Part shown: positions 45,767 to 53,252 of the stretch, piece by piece
Layout of the letters: each line of letters begins with the position of its first letter
Position numbering within the stretch: position 1 is the first letter of the stretch
Assembly (NCBI RefSeq): GCF_021190915.1
Contig: NZ_JAIOAP010000005.1
Coordinates: 62,001 to 126,000 of the forward strand
Reading direction: 5' to 3'
Length of the DNA stretch: 64,000 nucleotides
Origin: Cohnella silvisoli
GTDB taxonomy: Bacteria > Bacillota > Bacilli > Paenibacillales > Paenibacillaceae
Program-made: the position numbers and the translations under genes
Notes under the pieces: generated by a model
What the model was told of the DNA's origin: nothing
Databases searched by the model: none
What the model saw: only the letters and a program-made list of their open reading frames with translations

Positions 45767-46510
45767 CTATAAATTCGGAGGTACATCCAACCGTTCGAAG
45801 CAAACATGCGCTTTATCAATATGCTTCCAAGCTTCAGTTAACACAAAAGCGCCGTGTCCGGGGAACAAGCTGTCGATACCGAGCTTATGCAGCTTGGCCA
45901 ATGTATCGGCATATTCGGGTATGATGCAATCCCAGACATTCTGGATAACGACTTTTCCTCCCGCAAATACGGAATCGCCGCCGAACAACTGCTTCTTTCC
46001 GTCCCTCTCTAGCAGAAAAGCAATGTGACCCCGCGCATGGCCAGGCGTATCGATCACTTTCAGCACGGCGTTACCGATGACGATTTCCTCATTGTCCCGA
46101 ACGTCCCGTGCCACCGGACAGGGTGGAAATTCGTAATCCATCGGATACACACCCGCTCTTACCGCCGCCGTAATGCTTACCTTATCCCGGTCTCCCCGTT
46201 CGATCCAAGGCATGATTTCCTTTGAAGTTACGACCTGCATCCCGTATTCACGGTGAAAATAAGCGGCGCCGGCCGCATGGTCGCCATGCCCGTGGGTAAG
46301 GAGCAAATACCGGATTTGCGCCGGAGAGATGCCGATGCGTTCGATATTCGCCGCGATCCGCTCCGGCTCTAAGCCTCCGCCTGCATCGATTAAGGCGTAT
46401 TCTCCGTTCCCTCCGTCAAGCACATAGACGTTGCAATCCATCGGATCGCTCAATTGGATGCCATACTTGCCGCTGCCGACCATATAGATACCTTCATCAA
46501 CCTTGATCAT
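45767..46510 (-). CDS. Metallo-beta-lactamase fold hydrolase (glyoxalase II-like)
   Basis: About 247 residues. The metal motif THGHGDHAAG (HxHxDH) is complete, with later ligands in DTPGHARGH and FPGHGAF. The frame opens at 46531, but ATG 46510 overlaps the RidA stop as ATGA, so coupled initiation there is preferred and gives MIKVDEGIYMVGSG. The fold covers thioesterases, lactonases and related hydrolases; in this operon a lactonase or thioester hydrolase role would fit a dehydrogenase product. No signal peptide. Confidence 0.88.
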   Translation of the reverse strand: MIKVDEGIYMVGSGKYGIQLSDPMDCNVYVLDGGNGEYALIDAGGGLEPERIAANIERIGISPAQIRYLLLTHGHGDHAAGAAYFHREYGMQVVTSKEIMPWIERGDRDKVSITAAVRAGVYPMDYEFPPCPVARDVRDNEEIVIGNAVLKVIDTPGHARGHIAFLLERDGKKQLFGGDSVFAGGKVVIQNVWDCIIPEYADTLAKLHKLGIDSLFPGHGAFVLTEAWKHIDKAHVCFERLDVPPNL

Positions 46511-46896
46511 GAAGGGATATAGGCGATGCATTCAATTTCTACGCGCATGCCGGGAGGGAATTTGACGATCTCGAATGTGCTGCGCGCAGGCGGCTCGACT
46601 TGGAAGAAGCTCCCGTACACTTCGTTGTATGCCGCGAAATCATTCAGTTCATCGATAAATGAAGTCACTTTTACCACATTATCCAGCGAAGTGCCGGCTG
46701 CCTGTAAGATTTCTTGCATATATTCGAGAACGACACGCGTTTGCCGCGCCATATCTCCCGGGTACAGCACCTCTCCCGTAGCGATATCGAACGGGCATGT
46801 TCCAGCTACGTAAACCATGTCGCCCAGTTTAACGGCTTGAGAATAGGCACCGCTTGGCTTCGGTGCTTTATCCGTGCGTATGATTTCCTTTTTCAC
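46507..46896 (-). CDS. RidA family enamine/imine deaminase
   Basis: 129 residues from GTG 46896, preceded by AAAGGAGAGA; the frame continues far upstream but only as a shadow of the M20 gene. Family features are KAPKPSGAYSQAVKLGDMVYVAGTCP at the start and RVEIECIAYIP at the end, with the conserved arginine and glutamate of active RidA proteins. RidA releases ammonia from 2-aminoacrylate or related imines. It overlaps the M20 gene by GTGA and the metallo-hydrolase gene by ATGA. An imine intermediate in the pathway is therefore likely. Confidence 0.92.
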   Translation of the reverse strand: MKKEIIRTDKAPKPSGAYSQAVKLGDMVYVAGTCPFDIATGEVLYPGDMARQTRVVLEYMQEILQAAGTSLDNVVKVTSFIDELNDFAAYNEVYGSFFQVEPPARSTFEIVKFPPGMRVEIECIAYIPS

Positions 46897-48080
46897 AGTC
46901 GGTCTCTCTCCTTTTGGTTGCCTTTGTAGCTGCAAGCCAATTGATAGTAAAACTCGGCCGCCTGCACAACCTCCACGACCGGAACATATTCTTCTGCGGA
47001 GTGCGCCTGATCGATCGAACCCGGACCATACACGATGGACGGAATCCCTTTCCATGCCTGCAGCTTGCTGGCATTGCTGCCGTAAGATACGCCGCATAGC
47101 GATGGGCTCAAGCCGAGAGAGCTGGCGACGCTCTGCGCCGCAAGAACAACCGCGGCTCCATGCGGCGTGTTTAGCGCAGGGTCCAACAGTAGAGGTTCGA
47201 TGGAAATCCGCGCATTAGGCAGCGTTTCCTTCAACTCGCGCTCGAACGCGGACAGCACTTGTTCAGGTGTTTCACCGGGAACGATGCGCCGATCCACGCG
47301 GATTTCGCACGTTTCCGGAACGATATTGATCTGACTGCCTCCGTTAACGGTACTCACGACGATGGTCGGACTCCCGCACAGCTCGCTGCCGATGTGTGCC
47401 AACTGAGGCTCCACCCGATCCCGCACATGGCGAACAACGTCCATCATCGCATAGATGGCGTTGTCTCCTTTATGCGGAACAGAGCTGTGAGCGGCTTTGC
47501 CGTGCGTCTGCACGGAAAAGCGAGCGCAGCCTTTATGCTCGACTACGACGCCAAGCTCCGTCGGTTCGCCAACAACGGCGCCCGACACCGGAATATCTAG
47601 CGACATGAAAGCTGTAAGTCCCTGGAAAGCGTACTCTTCATCGACTGAAGCGCAGAAGACAAGGTCCGCGTTCAGAAGCTCCTGATGCAGTGCGCAGCGC
47701 TCCATCATATGGATCATTCCCGCCAATGCGCCTTTCGTGTCGCACGCGCCTCTTCCATACAGCCTGCCATCGCGGTAGGCCGGAATTAGCGCATTTTCCA
47801 TGCTCCCGATCGATACGGTATCCATATGCGCCTCGAACAGCAAAGCCGACTCGGGCTTGCCTACTCGCAATTCCGCGATAATATTGTCGCGGCCTTCGGC
47901 AACCGGCTGCCGGGTGACCTTTAACCCCGCCTTAAGCAACCGAGTTTCTATATAATCGGCAACGTCCCGCTCGCCTCGAGCATCCTCCCCGTAATGCGGA
48001 TTGACGCTTTGAATTCGCAGCAGATCGTCCAATATCCGCACCGCGGGGTGCGCCGCGCCTTCAATCGCCGATGATTCCAT
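46893..48080 (-). CDS. M20 family (ArgE/DapE type) metallo-deacylase
   Basis: 395 residues from ATG 48080, nine bases after GGAGG; a longer frame to 48122 overlaps the GntR gene. The di-zinc site is complete: EAHMDTV, YGRGACDTKGALAGM, VDEEYAF, GEPTELGVVVEHKG, and a late histidine in IDQAHSAEEYVP. These enzymes hydrolyse N-acyl amino acids or similar amides. With RidA and an aminotransferase nearby, deacylation followed by loss of the amine is a plausible sequence. First structural gene after the regulator, 11 bases downstream of it. Confidence 0.92.
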   Translation of the reverse strand: MESSAIEGAAHPAVRILDDLLRIQSVNPHYGEDARGERDVADYIETRLLKAGLKVTRQPVAEGRDNIIAELRVGKPESALLFEAHMDTVSIGSMENALIPAYRDGRLYGRGACDTKGALAGMIHMMERCALHQELLNADLVFCASVDEEYAFQGLTAFMSLDIPVSGAVVGEPTELGVVVEHKGCARFSVQTHGKAAHSSVPHKGDNAIYAMMDVVRHVRDRVEPQLAHIGSELCGSPTIVVSTVNGGSQINIVPETCEIRVDRRIVPGETPEQVLSAFERELKETLPNARISIEPLLLDPALNTPHGAAVVLAAQSVASSLGLSPSLCGVSYGSNASKLQAWKGIPSIVYGPGSIDQAHSAEEYVPVVEVVQAAEFYYQLACSYKGNQKERDRL

Positions 48081-48091
48081 GCTTCTCCCTC

Positions 48092-48793
48092 CTACAACCA
48101 ATCGATATCGTCGTAAACCCAATCCTTAGCCTCGGGCAACTTCCGGAATTCGTTAAAGGAACGTAAAATATGCTTGCGCATCACTTTCTCCGCATGATCG
48201 GGATCGCGGCGTACAAGCGCATCGATCAGTTCGGCATGCTGGTCGACTTCCTTCTGCTTCGTCGATACCCGCCCCAAAATTCGCCCGGCAAGCGAGATGT
48301 GAAACGTAATGGAATTATAGCTTGCGCTCAACCGGGAATGTTGGGACAAGCGGATAATGCTCTGATGAATATAGGAGGATTCTTGGAGCAGAGAATCTAC
48401 CGTGTCATCCGCGCACTTTCTCTTCATATCCGCTAAAAATTGCACCAGTTCTTCGATATCCTCATCGGTCGCATGCTGAACAGCCAAACGAATCGCAAGC
48501 CCTTCTAACATAGAACGAAGAGAATACACTTCGAAAATATCTTTCATGTCGAACGTTCGGACCATCGGTCCCCTATTAGGTACAATGGTAATGATCCCCT
48601 CGCCTGACAGCTGGCGGATCGCCTCCCGGACCGGCGTCTGGCTGATTCCGAGTTCTTTCGCTACCTTCGTCTCCACGATCCGATCGCCGGGATTAAGCTG
48701 CCCATCGAGAATTTGCTGCTTGATAAACTCGGCCAGATCTACGCTCATACTTTGCTTTTCCAAAAAGGTTTGTCTCGTTATCGGTTCCTTCAT
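48092..48793 (-). CDS. GntR family regulator, FCD subfamily
   Basis: 233 residues. Winged helix-turn-helix at about 20-80 (LNPGDRIVETKVAKELGISQTPVREAIRQLSGEGIITIVPNRG) and a helical FCD effector domain with metal-type histidines and aspartate (SYIHQSIIRLSQHSRL, DPDHAEKVMRKHI). These proteins are usually repressors released by an organic acid or sugar acid. It leads the operon M20-RidA-hydrolase-Gfo/Idh-FAH-glycosidase. A 16-base AT-rich near-palindrome 36 bases upstream (48829-48844) has a twin before the aminotransferase gene and is its likely operator. Confidence 0.92.
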   Translation of the reverse strand: MKEPITRQTFLEKQSMSVDLAEFIKQQILDGQLNPGDRIVETKVAKELGISQTPVREAIRQLSGEGIITIVPNRGPMVRTFDMKDIFEVYSLRSMLEGLAIRLAVQHATDEDIEELVQFLADMKRKCADDTVDSLLQESSYIHQSIIRLSQHSRLSASYNSITFHISLAGRILGRVSTKQKEVDQHAELIDALVRRDPDHAEKVMRKHILRSFNEFRKLPEAKDWVYDDIDWL

Positions 48794-48828
48794 TGTCCAT
48801 ACCCACTTTCCATCGCGATTAATTTTCC

Positions 48829-48844
48829 TATATATTGTATTATA
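48829..48844. promoter_or_regulatory. Candidate GntR operator 1 (autoregulatory)
   Basis: TATATATTGTATTATA contains the near-palindrome TATATT-GT-ATTATA. It matches 14 of 16 bases of the element at 51160-51175. On the minus strand it includes TATAAT, which may be the -10 box of the gntR operon, so a bound repressor would block it. No clear -35 was seen. Confidence 0.5.
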
Positions 48845-48897
48845 CCTTATATATAAGATAGCATAGGAACCTTACACGATGGTAAAGGGCAATCGAG

Positions 48898-49917
48898 TCA
48901 GGGCTGCAATAAAATTTTGCCGTTGGTTACTTTGCCTGCGACCAATTGTGCAAATGCTTGGAATCCTTCGGAAAGCGGCCGAATTTCAGTCCAACCCTGC
49001 TCCGTAATTTTTCCGGCGATCAATAAATCTACAGCATCTTGAAAATCCTGGCGCGAATAGCAGAACGAACCCAAGATCTCAATTTCACTGCGTATCGTAT
49101 GATTAATCGGCAGTACCGTTTCGTCGATGCCCAATCCAATATTCATTAAAGTTCCGCCGGGATTCAGCAGCTTTATGGCCGCTTCTCTCGTCGGTTGAAA
49201 CCCCGCGGCATCAATAACGACATCTATTCCTTTCGGACCGAATACTTGCTTGGCCCGCTCTTCCAAGTTGTCCTCGCGTACGTTAGCCGTCTCATTAATG
49301 CCAATGCTTCCGCTCATCGCCAATCTATCCTGATTGGTATCCGCTATCATAACTTTCGATGCTCCAAGCAGCGCGGCTGTCATCGCGCAGAGCAAGCCGA
49401 TGCCGCCAGCGCCGAAGACGACGACATTCACGAAAGGATGCCTTTCCATCGCACGCCGAGTCGCCCGAAGCGAACAAGCCAGCGGTTCCGCAAGCGCAGC
49501 GCGAAACGAGCTCATCGATTCAGGCACCTCGATGGCTGCTGAAGCGGGAACGATCGCCCACTCCGCGAACGCACCGGGTTGATGAATGCCGATAATTTTT
49601 CTGCTTTCGCACAGTTGGGTTAACCCTTTCCGGCAACGATCGCATTTGCCGCAATAGAGCAATGGGTTAACGACGATTTTCCTGCCGATTAAAGCTTTGT
49701 TCTCAGGGTTGCCAACCTGCTCTACAACGCCGCAAAACTCGTGTCCCATAATCAATGGGGGTTTACGAAGACTGTTATGCCCCAAATAGCCTTCGATTTC
49801 CGATCCGCATATTCCGACAGCCTCTATACGTACAAGGACTTCATTATCCCCGGGAACAGGCCGCTCCCGATCTTCCCAATCCATTCTTTCCGCCGCGCTC
49901 CACACCAAAGCTTTCAC
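48898..49917 (-). CDS. Zinc-dependent medium-chain dehydrogenase (sugar/polyol type)
   Basis: 339 residues. Catalytic zinc region GICGSEIEG with GHEFCGVVE, structural zinc cysteines in LLYCGKCDRCRKGLTQLC, and the NAD-binding loop VVVFGAGGIGLLCA near 172. It resembles L-threonine or galactitol-1-phosphate 5-dehydrogenases and sorbitol dehydrogenases. GTG 49917 follows GGAGGT. It lies 38 bases after the aminotransferase and probably shares its transcript and the GntR control. It would oxidise a secondary alcohol of a sugar, polyol or amino alcohol. Confidence 0.9.
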   Translation of the reverse strand: MKALVWSAAERMDWEDRERPVPGDNEVLVRIEAVGICGSEIEGYLGHNSLRKPPLIMGHEFCGVVEQVGNPENKALIGRKIVVNPLLYCGKCDRCRKGLTQLCESRKIIGIHQPGAFAEWAIVPASAAIEVPESMSSFRAALAEPLACSLRATRRAMERHPFVNVVVFGAGGIGLLCAMTAALLGASKVMIADTNQDRLAMSGSIGINETANVREDNLEERAKQVFGPKGIDVVIDAAGFQPTREAAIKLLNPGGTLMNIGLGIDETVLPINHTIRSEIEILGSFCYSRQDFQDAVDLLIAGKITEQGWTEIRPLSEGFQAFAQLVAGKVTNGKILLQP

Positions 49918-49955
49918 CGGCTAACCTCCATCCCACTCATAAAAATATGAGGCAT

Positions 49956-51077
49956 CTACTTCTTATAGGTTCCCAACTCGCGGAACAAATTGTTGATATC
50001 CTCTTCATCGTTGAACAAATGAACGGATATCCTAAACCTTCCGTCCCCGCCCCACACATAAATATTATGTTCGCTTAAATGATTGGCAATGGCTTCTCCA
50101 TGTTCGGAAACGACACTGATGTTGCCTGCTCTTCTGCCAGGTTCTACCGGCGTCATCACTTCATAACCGCGATCAAGAAGCCGCTCGATCACCATTCCGC
50201 CAAGTTTCAAAATATGCTGTTCAATCCGATCGATTCCTTGCTCCAGCAGCAAACCCGTTGAGAAGTTGGCTGCGTATACCGTCGGATAACTCGGAAAACC
50301 CAGTTCGAATCGGCGGGCATCTTCATGGAACGCAAACGATTCAAAACGATCCGGACCGAACATATCGGTTACACTTCTCCATCCGACTGCGCGAGGTTGG
50401 AAATCTGCCGTACGCGCAGGATTTATGGCGAGTATTCCCATGCCGTGCGTGGAAAGCAGCCACTTGTAGGAGCTGCACACAACAAAGTCGGAGTCGTTCA
50501 TGTCGACCGGTATCGCGCCAAGCGACTGCGTCGCATCGAGAAATAGCAGCGTCCCGGTATGTTTAAGCAACGCATATAAGGAGCGGTAATCCAATCTTGC
50601 TCCGGTCAAGTAGCTCACATGACTTGTCATGACCAATCTCGTACGATCATCCACTTGCGCCATGATGTCTTCTACTGTAACCTGCCAGTTCGTATGGTGA
50701 ACGACGCGAACCTCCAAGCCCATCTTCCTCAGCAAAACCCAAGGCAGAACACCCGATGGAAATTCCAAATCGTTGATCACGACATTATCGCCCTCTTTGA
50801 AATCTAACGAATGCGCAATCATGGAAATCACTTCTGATGAATTGGATAACAAAGCAATATCGGAAGGCTTGCCGTTTAACAAGCTCGCTATATTAACTTT
50901 GCAGGATTGTTCGACTTCAGCGTTTCTAATGCGTCCTTTCGGACCTTTTGCCCGATAATTGAAATACTCCGCTACCGCATCCAGACAGCCTTGATGCGGA
51001 GGAACCTCTGCTCCGCTGTATAACCATGTACAGTCCGGTAATCCGATGAAAGATTGTTTATTGACTAATGCATCCAT
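49956..51077 (-). CDS. Class V aminotransferase (cysteine desulfurase-like PLP enzyme)
   Basis: 373 residues. PLP features: LLSNSSEVISMIAHS near 77, the aspartate in LLFLDATQSLGAIPVD and the Schiff-base lysine in CSSYKWLLSTHGMG. The catalytic cysteine loop of cysteine desulfurases is not evident near the C-terminus, so an aminotransferase, epimerase-like or lyase activity is as likely (isopenicillin N epimerase-like group). ATG 51077 follows AAGGAG. A matching candidate GntR operator lies about 85 bases upstream, linking it to the deacylase/RidA operon. Confidence 0.85.
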   Translation of the reverse strand: MDALVNKQSFIGLPDCTWLYSGAEVPPHQGCLDAVAEYFNYRAKGPKGRIRNAEVEQSCKVNIASLLNGKPSDIALLSNSSEVISMIAHSLDFKEGDNVVINDLEFPSGVLPWVLLRKMGLEVRVVHHTNWQVTVEDIMAQVDDRTRLVMTSHVSYLTGARLDYRSLYALLKHTGTLLFLDATQSLGAIPVDMNDSDFVVCSSYKWLLSTHGMGILAINPARTADFQPRAVGWRSVTDMFGPDRFESFAFHEDARRFELGFPSYPTVYAANFSTGLLLEQGIDRIEQHILKLGGMVIERLLDRGYEVMTPVEPGRRAGNISVVSEHGEAIANHLSEHNIYVWGGDGRFRISVHLFNDEEDINNLFRELGTYKK

Positions 51078-51159
51078 AGGTTTTCTCCTTGTTCTATTTG
51101 TTTCTGGAAGAAAATATTAATTAGGTTTTTCGATAGCACTCCTTCCTGTCTCTAAATTA

Positions 51160-51175
51160 TATATAATGTATTATG
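51160..51175. promoter_or_regulatory. Candidate GntR operator 2
   Basis: TATATAATGTATTATG contains TATAAT-GT-ATTATG, the same near-palindrome as at 48829-48844. It stands in the 138-base gap before the aminotransferase gene and touches a minus-strand TATAAT (complement of 51156-51161) that could be the -10 box. The consensus of the two is TATAAT-GT-ATTATA. Confidence 0.5.
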
Positions 51176-51215
51176 TTTAATATAATGAGTTTGGGTTGTC
51201 CGTGTCAATGCTAAA

Positions 51216-53165
51216 TTACAATGTTTTTCCAGTGAATATCCAGTCGAATACACCGACAAAATTGTACGCATCGAATACGCGGTGACAGGTTTCCTCTTGT
51301 TCCCATACCTTTGCTTTCACGCTTTCCCATAGGCCATGAGCTTGTTCGTCTTCTCCTCTAAATAGCAGTTCCAATCCACGCGTCATCTCCGTCCAAATCC
51401 TTGCATGTATCTCAAGATGTCTCCATGAAACGGCGTGACATGGGTTTGCATGCTGAATGTTTTTATCGATAACATTCTTGAATTGATCAATTAGTGAAAT
51501 GATGCTTGGAAAATGTGAATTCCGATCTCTCTCACTCCGATCGAACGCCATAGACAGATTAAGTTCGAAATACAATTCCGACAGCTCCTCCGCATAATTC
51601 AAGCATAGAGGACCATCTTCCCCATAGGCGCTCGCATAATAATCCTCCGCTATCTCCCTGAAGCTTAGCTCTCTATTCCATAATGTTCGGGCCATCGCCG
51701 TCATGCCTAGGCCATTTGGAAAGAAGGAACGCTGAACCTGACAACTGACAAAACCGTTTAGACCGATCCGATGCAAATGACGGATATCCTCGTGCACCAG
51801 TCGGGAGATGCGGACATAACCGGGATCCATTTGATGAGCCCACATGAAATGATAATCAAAATCGAAGCTGTCGCCTTGGAACCGGCCCTGCCATGCCTTA
51901 AGAAAACTAACGTTTCCCTCCACGGTTTGCGGTAGCTCTACCTTATTTCTGAAAAACGGCGGAACATGGGGAACACTTTCCGTCGATGCGAAAGATTGCC
52001 GGTATGAACGGGTTATCGGGGCGAATTGCATCACAAAACGGTCGGGATTGATGAACTTTTCATACTCGGGGGGCCACAGCAATTCATGGTAAATTAGAAA
52101 TGCAATACGAGTGTTAATGCCTTGAGCAGTCAGGCCATCATCCAGTTCATTCAGTAACCTCACATACAAGTCGGAAGGTGACGCTGCAACGCAATTTTCG
52201 CACTCGCATTGATTGTTGAAGCCGTCCGACAACCAAACATGCAGCAAGTCGACCTCCGGATGCAAGGATGCATAGAGAATGATTTCATCAATCATTTTAC
52301 TGCGGGCTTCCGAATTGGAATAACACAGCTCCGTATTGATAGGAACGCCTTCCCATAATTCGCGTTTGCCGTCCACCTGTGCGAAATACTGAGTAATTTC
52401 AGGACCCACCTCTTGCTCCCACTTCTCCCAGCTTAACCCTTGGATGCCAAATGGCGCGCATGTCCACCCATGTCCCACAGCTTGATAAATCATCCCTCTT
52501 TTCTGAATCTCTTTCTTCACCGCAGCAATGTATGCTCTTGCCGCTTCTACATTAAAATGTCCAGTCGGACGCTTAAGAGGATTGTTTAAGTGGTTGTACC
52601 ATCGTTCGAAGAAAAAATAAGCTTCTCTGAATTGAATAAAATAGCTGTTGAATCCAACTTTGGCCATCCAATCGATCATATCGGTCACATGTTCAAGGCT
52701 GACCGCCCCTTCAATACAAATCCCCCTGTACCGATAAGAAGCCTGTTCATATACGTTTACCGAGAAAGATCCGACATCCGCTTTCGGTAAATATTCGCCG
52801 TCTGCTCCCGGCCTCACCCATCTGCAGCCCAATTCAGTCAGAAAGCGATAGACCGCGAGCAGAATGCTGCGTGGATTTGCCCCGCTAATGATTCCTTGTC
52901 CACGAGATACCTCGATCCATATCGCGTCATCGTAATCTTCCTGTTCGTTGACAGAGAATGGAGCATGCGGAAAGTTACCCGGTAATCCAATCCATAAGCC
53001 CTCCCCACTCTGGTCGTATTGTTCCGCTCTTATGAAAGTAACTTCGCAATCCGAAATCTCTTCTAAATAACGAACTAATTCTTGTGCGGCAAAATGAATT
53101 GTCTGATTACCCTGTTCGATAACGTGAATGCAACAAGCCTGCTTAAGGTCTAAATCTCGGATCAT
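51216..53165 (-). CDS. Intracellular DUF4838-type glycoside hydrolase
   Basis: 649 residues, no signal peptide. Residues 1-135 are a GH67N/GH20b-like domain (AAQELVRYLEEISDCEVTF, RSILLAVYRFLTELGCRWVRPGADGEYLP). The barrel follows (YRYRGICIEGAVSLEH, HVWLSDGFNNQ) with a cysteine knuckle CECENC at 320-325. The RWxxPGxDGEYxP strand end is shared with the secreted protein at 53253, so the two are related: one outside and one inside the cell. ATG 53165 follows GAGGGG. It probably degrades imported oligosaccharides, perhaps uronate-containing ones as in GH67; that is inference. Confidence 0.78.
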   Translation of the reverse strand: MIRDLDLKQACCIHVIEQGNQTIHFAAQELVRYLEEISDCEVTFIRAEQYDQSGEGLWIGLPGNFPHAPFSVNEQEDYDDAIWIEVSRGQGIISGANPRSILLAVYRFLTELGCRWVRPGADGEYLPKADVGSFSVNVYEQASYRYRGICIEGAVSLEHVTDMIDWMAKVGFNSYFIQFREAYFFFERWYNHLNNPLKRPTGHFNVEAARAYIAAVKKEIQKRGMIYQAVGHGWTCAPFGIQGLSWEKWEQEVGPEITQYFAQVDGKRELWEGVPINTELCYSNSEARSKMIDEIILYASLHPEVDLLHVWLSDGFNNQCECENCVAASPSDLYVRLLNELDDGLTAQGINTRIAFLIYHELLWPPEYEKFINPDRFVMQFAPITRSYRQSFASTESVPHVPPFFRNKVELPQTVEGNVSFLKAWQGRFQGDSFDFDYHFMWAHQMDPGYVRISRLVHEDIRHLHRIGLNGFVSCQVQRSFFPNGLGMTAMARTLWNRELSFREIAEDYYASAYGEDGPLCLNYAEELSELYFELNLSMAFDRSERDRNSHFPSIISLIDQFKNVIDKNIQHANPCHAVSWRHLEIHARIWTEMTRGLELLFRGEDEQAHGLWESVKAKVWEQEETCHRVFDAYNFVGVFDWIFTGKTL

Positions 53166-53194
53166 TTTATTTCCCCTCGCTGTTCATTAAATAT

Positions 53195-53230
53195 AATCGC
53201 CAAAGCCCTGCTAACCGGGCTTTGGCGATT
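53195..53230 (-). terminator. Terminator after the secreted DUF4838 gene
   Basis: A perfect 14-base stem (AATCGCCAAAGCCC with its complement) around an eight-base loop, followed on the minus strand by TATATTTAA. It separates the transporter operon from the hydrolase gene downstream at 51216. Confidence 0.75.
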
Positions 53231-53252
53231 ATGAAAAGGTTTATACCGTTCG

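Noticed and set aside
46897..47097. Long N-terminal extension of the RidA protein
   Set aside because: The extension overlaps the M20 gene in another frame and RidA proteins are about 125-130 residues; GTG 46896 has a proper ribosome site.
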